Below are positions 7,592-17,547 of a DNA stretch of 64,000 nucleotides, in pieces. The stretch's first letter is position 1; every line of letters starts with the position of its first letter. The DNA is from Sphingomonas sp. 28-66-16 (GTDB lineage Bacteria > Pseudomonadota > Alphaproteobacteria > Sphingomonadales > Sphingomonadaceae): the NCBI GenBank assembly GCA_002281485.1, contig NCGF01000002.1, positions 124,001 to 188,000 of the forward strand. The letters run 5' to 3'. The position numbers and the translations under genes are program-made. Under the pieces are notes generated by a model, which had not been told where the DNA came from, did no database searches, and was given only the letters and a program-made list of their open reading frames with translations.

Positions 7592-8329
7592 CTACCAATC
7601 GCCCGCGCTTGCCATCCATAAGGCGACCGCCGCCGCCGCCGCCGTATCGGCGCGCAGGATACGGGGGCCGAGACCGATCCCGATCGCCTGCGGGACGGCG
7701 CGAATCGCCCCACGTTCGTCGGTCGTGAAACCACCTTCGGGGCCGATCAGGATCGCCGCCGGGCCGGGGTGCGCAGCCATCGCCGCCGCTGCCGGCGCGC
7801 CGCCGGTCTCGTCAGCGAAGAACAGCCGGCGATCACGCCAATCGCGGAGCAGGGTCGCGAGCTTGACCGGCTCGGCGAGCGCCGGCACGGCGGTGCGCCC
7901 GCATTGCTCGGCGGCCTCGATCATGTGCGCGCGCAACCGATCGCCGTTGAGCCGCTCGACGATCGTCCGCGCGGTCAGCACCGGCACCAGCTTGGCGACG
8001 CCAAGCTCGCAGGCCTTTTCGGCGAGCCAGTCGATCCGTCCTTTCTTGAGCGGCGCGGCGCACAGCCAGAGATCGGGCACCGCCTCGGTCGGCCGCAATT
8101 GCTCGGTAAGCTCGACGCTGAGTGATTTTTTCCCAATGTCGCGCGCCAATGCGAGCCATTCGCCATTTTCGCCGTCGAACAGTTTGACCGGGTCGCCCGG
8201 TTTCAGCCGCATCACCTGGGCGAGATAATGCGCCTGCGGTCCCTCGATCAGGCGCATGCCGGCAGCGAGCGGCGAGGCAACGAACAGGCGCGGCGTCGAT
8301 TGCGGCGGCCAGGCGGGGGTGGCGATCAT
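7592..8329 (-). CDS. rsmE: 16S rRNA (uracil1498-N3)-methyltransferase
   Basis: RsmE is a SPOUT-family enzyme that methylates U1498 of 16S rRNA with SAM. The family's C-terminal knot is visible: LIGPEGGFTTDERGAI near residue 190 and GLGPRILRADTAAAAAVALW at the end. A PUA-like N-terminal domain begins RLFVASPLAAGM. The ATG at 8329 (245 aa) is chosen because the next upstream in-frame start, a GTG at 8365, adds only non-conserved residues; the ribosome-binding site is weak for both. Confidence 0.92.
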   Translation of the reverse strand: MIATPAWPPQSTPRLFVASPLAAGMRLIEGPQAHYLAQVMRLKPGDPVKLFDGENGEWLALARDIGKKSLSVELTEQLRPTEAVPDLWLCAAPLKKGRIDWLAEKACELGVAKLVPVLTARTIVERLNGDRLRAHMIEAAEQCGRTAVPALAEPVKLATLLRDWRDRRLFFADETGGAPAAAAMAAHPGPAAILIGPEGGFTTDERGAIRAVPQAIGIGLGPRILRADTAAAAAVALWMASAGDW

Positions 8330-8461
8330 CCGTCGCGCGATAGCCTGCTGTGGCGAATACGTCACCCACCGCCGCTTTTCCCGACGGAGGACCGCGCATG
8401 GTGTTCACCTTTCGGTAGCAATCGGCTAGGGCGTCCGCTTGAACTTGGGAATTTCGTTTAA

Positions 8462-10384
8462 ATGTCATCCAATCCCGTGACCCCCTTGCTGGATCAGGTC
8501 CAGTTTCCGGCGGATCTTCGCAAGCTTACGCCCGATCAATTGCCCCAGCTGGCCGACGAGCTGCGCCAGGAAATGATTTCGGCGGTCGGCGTCACCGGCG
8601 GCCATCTCGGCTCGGGGCTCGGCGTCGTCGAACTGACCGTCGCGATTCACTATGTCTTCGACACGCCCGCCGACCGGCTGGTGTGGGACGTCGGCCATCA
8701 ATGCTATCCGCACAAGATCATCACCGGCCGGCGCGATCGGATTCGCACGCTGCGCACCGGCGGGGGCTTGAGTGGCTTCACCAAGCGCACCGAGAGCGAA
8801 TATGATCCGTTTGGCGCGGCCCACAGCTCGACCTCGATTTCGGCGGCGCTGGGCTTCGCGATAGCCAACAAGCTCGAAGGCACGCCGGGCAAAGGCATTG
8901 CCGTGATCGGTGACGGGTCGATGTCGGCGGGGATGGCCTATGAGGCAATGAACAACGCCGAGCAGGCCGGCAACCGGCTTGTCGTGATCCTCAACGACAA
9001 CGACATGTCGATCGCGCCGCCGGTCGGCGGGCTCTCGGCCTATCTGTCGCGTATCGTTTCGAGTCGCGAATTTCTGGGTCTGCGCGATCTGGCGAAGAAA
9101 ATGGCCCGGCGGCTGCCCAAGCCGATCGCCGAGGGCCTGAAGAAGACCGACGAATTCGCGCGCGGCATGGCGATGGGCGGCACGTTGTTCGAGGAGCTTG
9201 GCTTTTATTATGTCGGCCCGATCGACGGCCACAATCTCGAACAGTTGATCCCGGTCCTCGAAAACGTCCGCGACGCCGAACAGGGCCCGATCCTGATCCA
9301 CGTCGTCACCAAAAAGGGCAAGGGCTACGCCCCGGCCGAAGCGGCGGCCGACAAATATCACGGCGTCCAGAAATTCGACGTCATCTCGGGCGTGCAGGCC
9401 AAGGCACCCCCGGGGCCGCCCGCCTACCAGAATGTGTTCGGCGATGCCCTGATCGAGGAGGCAAAGCGCGATCCCAAGATCGTCGCAATCACCGCGGCAA
9501 TGCCGTCGGGCACCGGCGTCGATCGCTTTGCCAAGGCGTTCCCCGATCGCTCGTTCGACGTCGGCATCGCCGAGCAGCATGCGGTCACCTTCGCCGCCGG
9601 CCTTGCCGCGCAGGGCATGCGGCCGTTCTGCGCGATCTATTCGACCTTCCTCCAGCGCGCCTATGACCAGGTCGTGCACGATGTCGCGATCCAGAATCTG
9701 CCGGTGCGATTCGCGATCGACCGTGCCGGACTGGTCGGCGCCGACGGCTGCACCCATGCCGGCAGCTTCGACGTCACCTATCTCGCGACCCTGCCCAATT
9801 TCGTGGTGATGGCGGCCGCCGACGAGGCCGAACTGGTGCATATGGTGCACACCGCCGCGCTGTACGACGACGGTCCGATCGCGGTCCGCTACCCGCGCGG
9901 CAACGGCACCGGGGTGGCCTTGCCCGCCGTCGCCGAGCGGCTCGAGATCGGCAAGGGTCGCATCGTCCGCCACGGCCACAAGGTCGCGATCCTGTCGCTC
10001 GGCACCCGCCTCGCCGAGGCGCTCAAGGCCGCCGATGCGCTCGAAGCCAAGGGGCTGTCGACCACAGTCGCCGATCTGCGCTTCGCCAAACCGCTCGACG
10101 AGGCGTTGATCCGCAAGCTGCTGACCACGCACGAAGTTGCGGTGACGATCGAGGAGGGCGCGGTCGGCGGGCTCGGCGCCCATGTGCTGACCTTCGCGAG
10201 CGATACCGGCCTGATCGATGCCGGCCTCAAGCTGCGGACGCTGCGCCTGCCCGACATCTTCCAGGATCACGACAAGCCGGAAAAGCAATATGCCGAAGCC
10301 GGGCTCGATGCCGATGCGATCATCGATTCGGTGCTGAAGGCGCTGCGCTGGAACGAAGGCGCGGTCGGAGAAGCGCGGGCGTGA
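8462..10384 (+). CDS. dxs: 1-deoxy-D-xylulose-5-phosphate synthase
   Basis: DXS condenses pyruvate and glyceraldehyde-3-phosphate to DXP with thiamine diphosphate, the entry step of the MEP isoprenoid pathway. The 640-aa protein shows [16 protein letters not shown] near residue 78, the ThDP motif [17 protein letters not shown] near 150, [11 protein letters not shown] near 250, and the transketolase pyrimidine domain with [18 protein letters not shown] near 365. It heads a rightward group with the DUF2141 gene (GTGA overlap) and hpnN, so isoprenoid supply is physically linked to hopanoid formation and export. Confidence 0.97.
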   Translation: MSSNPVTPLLDQVQFPADLRKLTPDQLPQLADELRQEMISAVGVTGGHLGSGLGVVELTVAIHYVFDTPADRLVWDVGHQCYPHKIITGRRDRIRTLRTGGGLSGFTKRTESEYDPFGAAHSSTSISAALGFAIANKLEGTPGKGIAVIGDGSMSAGMAYEAMNNAEQAGNRLVVILNDNDMSIAPPVGGLSAYLSRIVSSREFLGLRDLAKKMARRLPKPIAEGLKKTDEFARGMAMGGTLFEELGFYYVGPIDGHNLEQLIPVLENVRDAEQGPILIHVVTKKGKGYAPAEAAADKYHGVQKFDVISGVQAKAPPGPPAYQNVFGDALIEEAKRDPKIVAITAAMPSGTGVDRFAKAFPDRSFDVGIAEQHAVTFAAGLAAQGMRPFCAIYSTFLQRAYDQVVHDVAIQNLPVRFAIDRAGLVGADGCTHAGSFDVTYLATLPNFVVMAAADEAELVHMVHTAALYDDGPIAVRYPRGNGTGVALPAVAERLEIGKGRIVRHGHKVAILSLGTRLAEALKAADALEAKGLSTTVADLRFAKPLDEALIRKLLTTHEVAVTIEEGAVGGLGAHVLTFASDTGLIDAGLKLRTLRLPDIFQDHDKPEKQYAEAGLDADAIIDSVLKALRWNEGAVGEARA

Positions 10385-10854
10385 AGCGCGTGGCAGGGCT
10401 AATCACCATCGCGGCCGCGTTTGCCGCGACGACGGCTGCCGTCGCCGTCCATCCGCCGGCACGCGGGCAGGCGGGGACGGCGACGCTGACGATGCAGATC
10501 ACCAACGTGCGCAATGCCAATGGCGTCATTCGCGTCGACGTGTGCACCGAAGCCGAATTCCTGAAAAAATGCCGAATCTTTGCAGACGCCAAAGCAGAGA
10601 CAGGTACGACGATGGTCACGATCGAAAACGTGCCATTCGGGGTTTATGGCGTGTCGATCACGCATGACGAGAACAAAAACGGCAAGGTCGATCGCGGGCT
10701 GTTCGGTCTGCCCAAGGAAGGCATCGGCTTTTCCAACGATGCGCCGATCCGGATGGGCCCGCCGAGCTGGAGCGATGCACGGATCGAGTTCACCGGCCCG
10801 AAGACGATCAGCATGAAGATGCGCTATTTCATGGGCCCCAGCGGGCCGCGCTGA
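10381..10854 (+). CDS. exported DUF2141-family protein, 157 aa
   Basis: A GTG start overlaps the dxs stop (GTGA). Residues 1-30 form a Sec signal peptide ([23 protein letters not shown]). The mature part is a small beta-rich domain: [20 protein letters not shown], then [21 protein letters not shown] with an Asp/Asn-rich calcium-like loop, and [13 protein letters not shown]. This is the DUF2141 pattern from memory; the function is unknown. Sitting between dxs and hpnN with no gap suggests a periplasmic role tied to hopanoid handling, which is inference only. Two cysteines in [11 protein letters not shown] could form a disulfide. Confidence 0.8.
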   Translation: MKRVAGLITIAAAFAATTAAVAVHPPARGQAGTATLTMQITNVRNANGVIRVDVCTEAEFLKKCRIFADAKAETGTTMVTIENVPFGVYGVSITHDENKNGKVDRGLFGLPKEGIGFSNDAPIRMGPPSWSDARIEFTGPKTISMKMRYFMGPSGPR

Positions 10855-10858
10855 TCGG

Positions 10859-13474
10859 GTGGGTGGTGCCGCGATCTTCCGCCTCGTCGAGCTGAGTGCC
10901 CGGCGGCCCTGGCAGTTGCTGCTGGCGTGTCTGTTGCTGGCGGCAGGGGCGGGCTGGTTCGCCGCGACCCATTTCGAAATGACGACCAATACCAGCGCGC
11001 TGATTTCTCCCGACGTCGATTGGCGTCGCAACGAGGCAGCGCTCAACAAGGCCTTTCCGCAACAGACCGATGCCACGCTGGTGATCGTCGATGGCAAGAC
11101 GCCCGAGCTTGCCGAAGCCAGCGCGGCGGCGCTCTCGGCCGCGCTGACGGCGGACACCGGCCAGTTCAGGACCGTGATCCGGCCCGATGGGGGCGACTAT
11201 CTCGCACGGAACGGCATCCTGTTCGGATTGCTGGCGGAGGTGCGCGCGACCACCGAGGCGCTGATCAAGGCGCAACCGCTGCTCGGCCCGCTCGCCGCCG
11301 ATCCCTCGCTACGCGGCATTGCCAGCGCGGTGTCGACCGCCTTGACCGGGGTCGAGACCGGCAATGCGACGCTTGCCGATCTCGATCGCCCGATCGTCGC
11401 GATCGATGCCGCGCTCAGCCGGGTCATTGCGGGCAAGTCGGCGTATTTCTCGTGGCAGGCGCTGTTCGCGGTCGGTGGCGCCCCCGCGCCGCCGGTCCGC
11501 CGGCTGATCCTCGCGCAACCCAAGCTGGATTTCAGTTCGCTCAAGCCTGGCGAAAAGGCCGTCGATGCGATCAAGGCGGCGGCAGCGCGGCTCCATCTCG
11601 ATCCGGCGCATGGCGTGCGGGTGCAGATAACCGGCGACGTCCCGCTCGCCGACGAGGAATTCGCGACGCTCGAGGAGAATATCGGCTTTGTCGGGCTGGT
11701 GATGGCGCTGGCGATGCTGGTGACTTTGTGGTTCGCGACCCGCTCGGCAAAGATTGTCGCGGCGATATTGGTGACGATCGTCGCCGGGCTGGTGCTGACG
11801 ACGGCAGTGGGGCTCGCGGCGGTCGGGACGCTCAACCTGATCTCGGTCGCGTTCATCCCGTTGTTCGTCGGGCTCGGCGTCGATTTCGGCATCCAGCTGA
11901 GCGTCCGCTACAATCAGGAACGGCTCGAGGGCGCGGGCATCGTCGAGGCGCTCGAACAGGCCGCCGTCGCGCTCGGCACGCCGCTGTCGCTCGCGGCGGG
12001 CGCGGTGTTCCTCGGCTTCGGCGCCTTCCTGCCGACCGATTATGTCGGCATCGCCGAACTGGGCGTGATCGCCGGGCTCGGTATGGTGATCGCGTTGCTG
12101 TTCTCGATCACCCTGCTGCCCGCCCTGATCGTTCTGTTCGGCCCCAGCCCGCCGCGTCGCGAAGTCGGCTTCGCCGCCGCCGCGCCCGTCGACCGCTGGC
12201 TCGCGCGCCACCGCCGCACCGTGCTGTGGGCGTTCGGCGTGTCGATGCTGGTCAGCATCGCGCTGCTGCCGCTGGTGCGCTTCGATTTCAATCCGCTCCA
12301 TTTGCGCGACCCCGACGCCCCGGCGATGCGCTCGCTCGCCGATCTGATGCGCGACCCGCTGCGCACGCCGAACACGATCTCGGTATTGACCGCCGGCCCC
12401 GCCGAGGCCAATCGCATCGCCGAACGGGCGGCCGCCCTGCCCGAAGTCGCACAGGCGATCACCCTCGACAGCTTCATCCCCGATGATCAGCCCGCCAAGC
12501 TGGCGCTGATCGCCGACGCGTCGTTGCTGCTCGATCTGACGCTCAACCCGTTCGACGTCGCGCCGCCGCCGAGCGACGCGGAGATCGTGGCCGCGCTCGC
12601 CGATCTGCGCAGCAAGCTGACGACGGTCGCCGCCGGGCGCGCCGATCCGCCGGCACGCCATGCGCGCGCGCTTGCCGCCACGCTCGGCCGGCTTGCCGAG
12701 GGATCGCCCGCGCTACGCGCGCGCGCATCGACCGTGCTCGTCGATCCGCTGGTGGTGATGCTCGATCAGACCCGCGCGGTGCTCCAGGCCAGCGCGGTCA
12801 CGCGCGACACGCTGCCGCCCGAAATCATCGCCGACTGGCGCGCGCGCGATGGCCGTGCCCGGGTGCAGATTTTCCCCAAGGGCGACAGCAACGACAACCG
12901 CGTGCTCGCGCGCTTCACGGCCGCCGTCCGCAGCATCGCGCCCAAGGCGACCGGCTTGCCGGTGGCGACTCAGGAAGCCGCGAATACCGTCGCCGGCGCG
13001 TTCGTCCAGGCCGGGGTGATTGCGCTCGCGCTGGTCAGCGCGCTGCTGCTGATCGCGCTGCGCGATATTCGCGAGGTCGCGTTCACGCTCGCGCCGGTCG
13101 TGCTCTCGGGCTTTCTGACGCTCGCGAGCTGCGTGCTGATCGGCCAGCCGATCAACTTCGCCAACATCATCGCCTTCCCGCTGCTGTTCGGGGTCGGCGT
13201 CGCGTTCCACATCTATTTCGTGATGGCCTGGCGCGGCGGCGCCACCGATCTGCTCCAGTCGAGCCTTGCGCGCGCGGTGCTGTTCAGCGCGCTCGCAACC
13301 GGTTCGGCGTTTGGCGCGCTATGGTTGTCGGCGCATCCGGGGACGGCGAGCATGGGCAAGATCCTGATGATCTCGCTCGCCTGGACGCTGGTCTGCGCGC
13401 TGATCTTCGAGCCGGCCCTGCTCGGGCCTCCGCGCGGCGGCGCCGGGGGGAAGAAAGCGCCCGCGAAAATCTGA
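10859..13474 (+). CDS. hpnN: hopanoid-associated RND transporter HpnN
   Basis: An 871-aa MMPL/RND-type inner-membrane protein required in other bacteria for moving hopanoids to the outer membrane. One N-terminal helix (PWQLLLACLLLAAGAGWF) is followed by a large periplasmic loop, a five- to six-helix block near residues 270-430 containing GLGVDFGIQLSVRYNQERLEG, a second periplasmic loop, and a second block near 710-860 with FGVGVAFHIYFVMAW. The duplicated layout and length match the HpnN family. The GTG at 10859 is 4 bases after the DUF2141 stop. HpnM and an MlaA homologue follow on the opposite strand. Confidence 0.93.
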   Translation: MGGAAIFRLVELSARRPWQLLLACLLLAAGAGWFAATHFEMTTNTSALISPDVDWRRNEAALNKAFPQQTDATLVIVDGKTPELAEASAAALSAALTADTGQFRTVIRPDGGDYLARNGILFGLLAEVRATTEALIKAQPLLGPLAADPSLRGIASAVSTALTGVETGNATLADLDRPIVAIDAALSRVIAGKSAYFSWQALFAVGGAPAPPVRRLILAQPKLDFSSLKPGEKAVDAIKAAAARLHLDPAHGVRVQITGDVPLADEEFATLEENIGFVGLVMALAMLVTLWFATRSAKIVAAILVTIVAGLVLTTAVGLAAVGTLNLISVAFIPLFVGLGVDFGIQLSVRYNQERLEGAGIVEALEQAAVALGTPLSLAAGAVFLGFGAFLPTDYVGIAELGVIAGLGMVIALLFSITLLPALIVLFGPSPPRREVGFAAAAPVDRWLARHRRTVLWAFGVSMLVSIALLPLVRFDFNPLHLRDPDAPAMRSLADLMRDPLRTPNTISVLTAGPAEANRIAERAAALPEVAQAITLDSFIPDDQPAKLALIADASLLLDLTLNPFDVAPPPSDAEIVAALADLRSKLTTVAAGRADPPARHARALAATLGRLAEGSPALRARASTVLVDPLVVMLDQTRAVLQASAVTRDTLPPEIIADWRARDGRARVQIFPKGDSNDNRVLARFTAAVRSIAPKATGLPVATQEAANTVAGAFVQAGVIALALVSALLLIALRDIREVAFTLAPVVLSGFLTLASCVLIGQPINFANIIAFPLLFGVGVAFHIYFVMAWRGGATDLLQSSLARAVLFSALATGSAFGALWLSAHPGTASMGKILMISLAWTLVCALIFEPALLGPPRGGAGGKKAPAKI

Positions 13475-13496
13475 TCCCGCGGGAACCGCGGCGCGT

Positions 13497-14510
13497 TCAG
13501 AAAACCCCTTGGCTGGTAACGAATGCGGCGATCTGCGCATCGGTGGGCAAGCCGTTGCTGCCCGAATCGAGCGCGGGCGCTTCCTGCGGGGGTGGTACGG
13601 TCGACGGGACGTCGGCTGGTGCCGGCGCGGGCTCGGGCGCAGCCACCGGGGCAGTCGCTCCCGGCGCAGCCGCCTCAGGATCGACCAACGGATCGTCGAA
13701 CGCCGGCGATGCCTTCTTGCCTTCGTTCTCGGCGATTTCGGCGGCGCGGTTCTGGAGATAGACCGAGCGCAGCGTCGCATAGGGATCGACCGCCGAGGCC
13801 ATGATCGTGGTCAGTTCTTCATCCGATTCGGCACGCAGATCGAGCCCGCCGATCACCAGTCGCGGCGCCTGATACTCGATCTTGTAAAAGGGATAGAGCG
13901 GCCGCCCGATCACGATCGGCGGGACGAAATTCTCCGATTGATCGGCGATGAAGTCGCGCAAGGTGGTCGGCCCGATCAACGGCAGGAACAGATAGGGTCC
14001 TGGGCCGACGCCATAATGCGCCAGCGTGTTGCCGAAGCCGTTGTTGCGATGCGGCAGCTTCGCTGCCTTGGCGACATCGAGAAGACCGCCGATGCCGATC
14101 GAGGAGTTGATGACGAACCGCGCCAGCGTCTTCGCCGCGCGCTTGGGGCGAAGCTGGAGCAGATCGTTGAGGAACACAAAAGGTTCGGTCAGATTTGACA
14201 AACCGTGCCGCAAAATGGTCCGCAGCGCTTTGGGAAACAGCTTGCGATAGCCAAGCGCGGCGGGGCGAAACAGGGCCCTGTCGAACGACTGCTGGACCGA
14301 AAACATCGACCTGTTGAACTTTTCGAACGGATCGCCCTTGGCATGTCTGGTGCGCACGGCGGGCGCTGGCGGCGCCTGCCGTTCGGCGGACTTGCCGGCA
14401 ACCGCAACGGCAGCGGAAGGCGCCGCTTGCGCGCGCGCGTCCGCACCGGCGAGGGCGAACGCCAGAACGAAGGCGCTCGCGGCGCCGGCCCAGGCCCTTT
14501 CGGGGTTCAG
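13497..14510 (-). CDS. MlaA/VacJ-family outer-membrane lipid transport protein (probable CTG start)
   Basis: MlaA proteins pass lipids between the outer-membrane leaflets and a periplasmic MlaC-like carrier. Core motifs: DPFEKFNRSMFSVQQSFDR, LSNLTEPFVFLNDLLQ, RFVINSSIGIGGLLDVA and YLFLPLIGPTTLRDF. The tail of about 70 residues is rich in Pro/Ala. A GTG at 14357 is the first conventional start but would remove any export signal. Reading back in frame, no ATG, GTG or TTG occurs until a stop at 14511-14513; the only early start is CTG at 14510, which overlaps the hpnM stop (CTGA) and creates a convincing signal peptide (roughly residues 1-29, core SAFVLAFALAGA, site near ARAQA). No lipobox cysteine is seen, unlike many VacJ lipoproteins. 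Confidence 0.82.
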   Translation of the reverse strand: MNPERAWAGAASAFVLAFALAGADARAQAAPSAAVAVAGKSAERQAPPAPAVRTRHAKGDPFEKFNRSMFSVQQSFDRALFRPAALGYRKLFPKALRTILRHGLSNLTEPFVFLNDLLQLRPKRAAKTLARFVINSSIGIGGLLDVAKAAKLPHRNNGFGNTLAHYGVGPGPYLFLPLIGPTTLRDFIADQSENFVPPIVIGRPLYPFYKIEYQAPRLVIGGLDLRAESDEELTTIMASAVDPYATLRSVYLQNRAAEIAENEGKKASPAFDDPLVDPEAAAPGATAPVAAPEPAPAPADVPSTVPPPQEAPALDSGSNGLPTDAQIAAFVTSQGVF

Positions 14511-15112
14511 CTAGCGCCCTTCTCGGCGAGGCGATTGATGTGCGCGATCAGGGCCTTGGCGCCGCCCTTGGCGACGATTGCCGCGAAATCGGCGCGACGG
14601 GTTGTCAACTGACTGATCGAATTCTTGAAAAACACATCGATCACGCGCCAGTCGCCGCCGGTCTGCCGCAACCGATAGGCGATGCTGACGGGGTCTTCGC
14701 CGGGTTGCGTCAGGCTGGTCTTGACGAGTCGGTCGGTCCCGCGGACCTCCACCTTGTCGGAGACCGAGATCGCCTGACCTGCCCAACTATCGAAATTCCG
14801 GGCATATTCGTTGATCGTGAGCTTACGGAATGCGGCCACGAGCGCGGCTTGGTCGGCCGCCGAGGTGCTCAGCCAGGCAGGGCCGACCGCCAGCCGCGTC
14901 ATCAGCGGGATATCGAAAACGCGGTCGACGACGGGGGCGATCTGCGCCGCGCGACCGGAGAGGCCAAGCTTCGCGCCGCCCTTCATGATACCGATCAGCC
15001 CGTCGCTCAGCGATTGGACGGGGGCACGCGCGGGATCGGCCGCCTGCGCCGTTGCCGGCGCGACGAGCATGATCAGGGCGACGCCAAGCGCCGAACTGGA
15101 AGGACGAAACAT
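14507..15112 (-). CDS. hpnM: MlaC/Ttg2D-like periplasmic carrier, HpnM type
   Basis: A 201-aa exported protein with a clear signal peptide (MFRPSSSALGVALIMLVAPATAQA) and the Tol_Tol_Ttg2 fold: PVVDRVFDIPLMTRLAVGPAW, FRKLTINEYARNFDSWAGQ, YRLRQTGGDWRVIDVFFKNSISQLTTRRADF. The family binds a lipid in the periplasm. Next to hpnN and an mlaA homologue, the hopanoid-associated HpnM name fits. A good AGGAG site lies 7 bases before the ATG. It is upstream of, and overlaps, the MlaA gene, so the two are co-translated. Confidence 0.88.
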   Translation of the reverse strand: MFRPSSSALGVALIMLVAPATAQAADPARAPVQSLSDGLIGIMKGGAKLGLSGRAAQIAPVVDRVFDIPLMTRLAVGPAWLSTSAADQAALVAAFRKLTINEYARNFDSWAGQAISVSDKVEVRGTDRLVKTSLTQPGEDPVSIAYRLRQTGGDWRVIDVFFKNSISQLTTRRADFAAIVAKGGAKALIAHINRLAEKGAS

Positions 15113-15416
15113 TTGAAACTCCTAATCTCGGGTTGACGGATATCCGCGCCCGGCCGACCCGTCCAGCCCCCGGGGCCTGGCGCTCGATCCGTTACACAGC
15201 CGTGTCTTGGCGGCCACTATGCATCGAAATAGATGAACCGCGACCGACCTGGCGCGCCAGCGCACTGGTTTTCATGCTTTTATTCGCAGTGCAGCACGCT
15301 AAGATGAATCGGGGCGCCGTTCGCGGCGATTGGGAAGGCTGAGCGACGGTCACGATGCTGCCCGATTTATCGTGGACAGGGGCGCTTGGCTCTCGAGGGA
15401 CGGAAAGGACTATTGC
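15113..15416. promoter_or_regulatory. divergent intergenic region hpnM / ispH
   Basis: About 300 bases separate the start codons of hpnM (leftward) and ispH (rightward), so promoters for both must lie here unless ispH is read from further upstream. The stretch around 15220-15310 is AT-richer than its surroundings. I see no convincing operator or conserved small RNA. ispH has an AAAGGA ribosome-binding site at 15404-15409. Confidence 0.4.
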
Positions 15417-16385
15417 TTGCAGGTAATCCTGGCAAATCCGCGCGGATTCTGCGCGGGCGTGGTGCGTGCAATCGAAATCGTCGAGCGCGCGATCGATCTC
15501 TATGGCGCGCCGGTCTATGTGCGCCACGAAATCGTCCATAACCGCCACGTCGTGAACAAGCTGCGCCAGAAGGGCGCGATCTTCGTCGAGGAACTCGACG
15601 AGATCCCGGCGGGCGCACACACGGTGTTCAGCGCGCACGGTGTGTCGCGCGCGGTCGAGCAGGAAGCGAGGCAGCGTGGGCTGCCCGTGCTCGACGCGAC
15701 CTGCCCGCTGGTCACCAAGGTCCACATCCAGGGGCGCCGCTACGCCAATGCGGGGCGGGCGATCGTGCTGATCGGCCATGAAGGCCATGCCGAGGTCGAA
15801 GGCACGATCGGCCAGGTCGATGCGCCGGTCTATCTCGTCTCGACCGAGGCCGATGTCGCCGCGCTCGATTTGCCCGAGGATGCGCCGCTTGCCTATATCA
15901 CCCAGACGACGCTCAGCGTCGACGATACGCGCGGGATCATCGCGGCGCTATCGGCGCGATTCACCGATATCGTCGGCCCCGACGTCTCCGATATTTGCTA
16001 CGCCACCCAGAATCGTCAAACTGCGGTGCGCGATTTGTGCCGCGTCGTCGATCTGCTGCTCGTCGTCGGTGCCGAATATAGTTCGAACTCGCGGCGCCTG
16101 CGCGAAATCGGTGTCGACGAGGGGCTGCCCAGCTATCTGATCGCCGATGGCGACGCGGTCGATCCGGCCTGGTTCGACGGCATCGCGACGATCGGCCTCA
16201 CCGCCGGCGCCTCGGCGCCCGACGAACTTGTCGACAGCGTCATCGCCGCGCTGCGACGGATCACCCCGGTCACCGTGTCGCAATTGGACGGGATCGAGGA
16301 AACGCTGGAATTCAGCCTGCCTTCGGAGCTAAGGAACATGCCGAAACGGGCGATGCCTTCGCCGATGCAGATCCCGGCCGAATAG
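15417..16385 (+). CDS. ispH: 4-hydroxy-3-methylbut-2-enyl diphosphate reductase
   Basis: IspH (LytB), the [4Fe-4S] enzyme ending the MEP pathway, makes IPP and DMAPP from HMBPP. The three cluster cysteines are visible: [17 protein letters not shown] near residue 12, [11 protein letters not shown] near 95, and [17 protein letters not shown] near 190; [12 protein letters not shown] follows. A TTG start at 15417 is preferred: it has an AAAGGA site 7 bases upstream and gives the family's usual N-terminus; earlier in-frame codons are non-conserved. It is followed after 12 bases by hpnH. Confidence 0.95.
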   Translation: MQVILANPRGFCAGVVRAIEIVERAIDLYGAPVYVRHEIVHNRHVVNKLRQKGAIFVEELDEIPAGAHTVFSAHGVSRAVEQEARQRGLPVLDATCPLVTKVHIQGRRYANAGRAIVLIGHEGHAEVEGTIGQVDAPVYLVSTEADVAALDLPEDAPLAYITQTTLSVDDTRGIIAALSARFTDIVGPDVSDICYATQNRQTAVRDLCRVVDLLLVVGAEYSSNSRRLREIGVDEGLPSYLIADGDAVDPAWFDGIATIGLTAGASAPDELVDSVIAALRRITPVTVSQLDGIEETLEFSLPSELRNMPKRAMPSPMQIPAE

Positions 16386-16397
16386 GAACGACACGCA

Positions 16398-17543
16398 ATG
16401 ACCCTTCCGATCAACCTGCTCGCGCGCATCGGCGGCTACACCGTCAAGAAGCATCTCGGCGGCAAGAAATACCCGCTGGTGCTGATGCTCGAGCCGCTGT
16501 TGCGCTGCAATCTGGCATGCCCGGGCTGCGGCAAGATCGATTATCCCGATGCGATCCTCAACCAGCGGCTGAGCTATGATCAGTGCATGGCGGCGATCGA
16601 CGAATGCGGCGCCCCCGCCGTCTCGATCGCCGGTGGCGAGCCGCTGCTCCACCGCGACATGCCCAAGATCGTCGAGGGCTATATCGCGAAGAAGAAGTTC
16701 GTCATCCTGTGCACCAACGCGCTGCTGCTCAAGAAGAAGATCGACGATTACAAGCCGTCGAGCTTCTTCACCTGGTCGATCCATCTCGATGGCGACAAGG
16801 GCATGCACGATCACGCGGTCGATCAGGACGGCACCTATGAGGTGGCGATCGAGGCGATCGAGCTCGCCAAGGCCAAGGGCTTCCGCGTCCAGGTCAACTG
16901 CACCGTGTTCGACGGCGCGGATCCCGACCGGCTCGCGAGCTTCTTCGACGAGATGGAAGCGCGCAACGTCGAGATCACGATCTCGCCGGGCTATTCCTAT
17001 GAACGCGCCGCCGATCAGGAGCATTTCCTGACGCGCGAACGCACCAAGAATTTCTTCCGCGACGTATTCCGCAAGGGCGATGGCGGGCGCAAGTGGAGCT
17101 TCACCAATTCGCCGCTGTTCCTCGATTTCCTGGCCGGCAACCAGACCTATGAATGCACGCCCTGGTCGATGCCGCTGCGCACCGTGTTCGGCTGGCAAAA
17201 GCCCTGCTATCTGGTCGGCGAAGGCTATGTCGATACGTTTGCCGAGCTGATGGAAGGCACCGACTGGGACGATTACGGCGTCGGCAAGTACGAGAAATGC
17301 TCGAACTGCATGGTCCATTGCGGCTTCGAAGGCACCGCCGCTACCGATGCGATCCGCAACCCGCTCAAGATGTTCACGGTGGGGCGCAGGGGCATCCGCA
17401 CCGAAGGCCCGATGGCCCCCGACATCGACATCAGCAACGCCCGCAAGGCGGAGGATGTGCACTCAACCCATGTCGAGCGCGAGCTGGAGCGGATCAAGAA
17501 CGCCGATCCGGAAGGCTATAAGCGGGTGCAGCGCGCGGCCTGA
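16398..17543 (+). CDS. hpnH: adenosyl-hopene transferase HpnH (radical SAM)
   Basis: HpnH joins the 5'-deoxyadenosyl group of SAM to hopene (diploptene) to give adenosylhopane, the first step of the C35 side chain. The radical SAM cluster motif is LRCNLACPGCGKIDYP (CxxxCxxC) near residue 36; SIAGGEPLLHRDMPKIVEGY follows, and a C-terminal region holds YEKCSNCMVHCGFEGTA with further cysteines. The 381-aa length matches the family. It lies 12 bases after ispH and 4 before the DUF3224 gene, a likely operon. Confidence 0.96.
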   Translation: MTLPINLLARIGGYTVKKHLGGKKYPLVLMLEPLLRCNLACPGCGKIDYPDAILNQRLSYDQCMAAIDECGAPAVSIAGGEPLLHRDMPKIVEGYIAKKKFVILCTNALLLKKKIDDYKPSSFFTWSIHLDGDKGMHDHAVDQDGTYEVAIEAIELAKAKGFRVQVNCTVFDGADPDRLASFFDEMEARNVEITISPGYSYERAADQEHFLTRERTKNFFRDVFRKGDGGRKWSFTNSPLFLDFLAGNQTYECTPWSMPLRTVFGWQKPCYLVGEGYVDTFAELMEGTDWDDYGVGKYEKCSNCMVHCGFEGTAATDAIRNPLKMFTVGRRGIRTEGPMAPDIDISNARKAEDVHSTHVERELERIKNADPEGYKRVQRAA

Positions 17544-17547
17544 TCGC

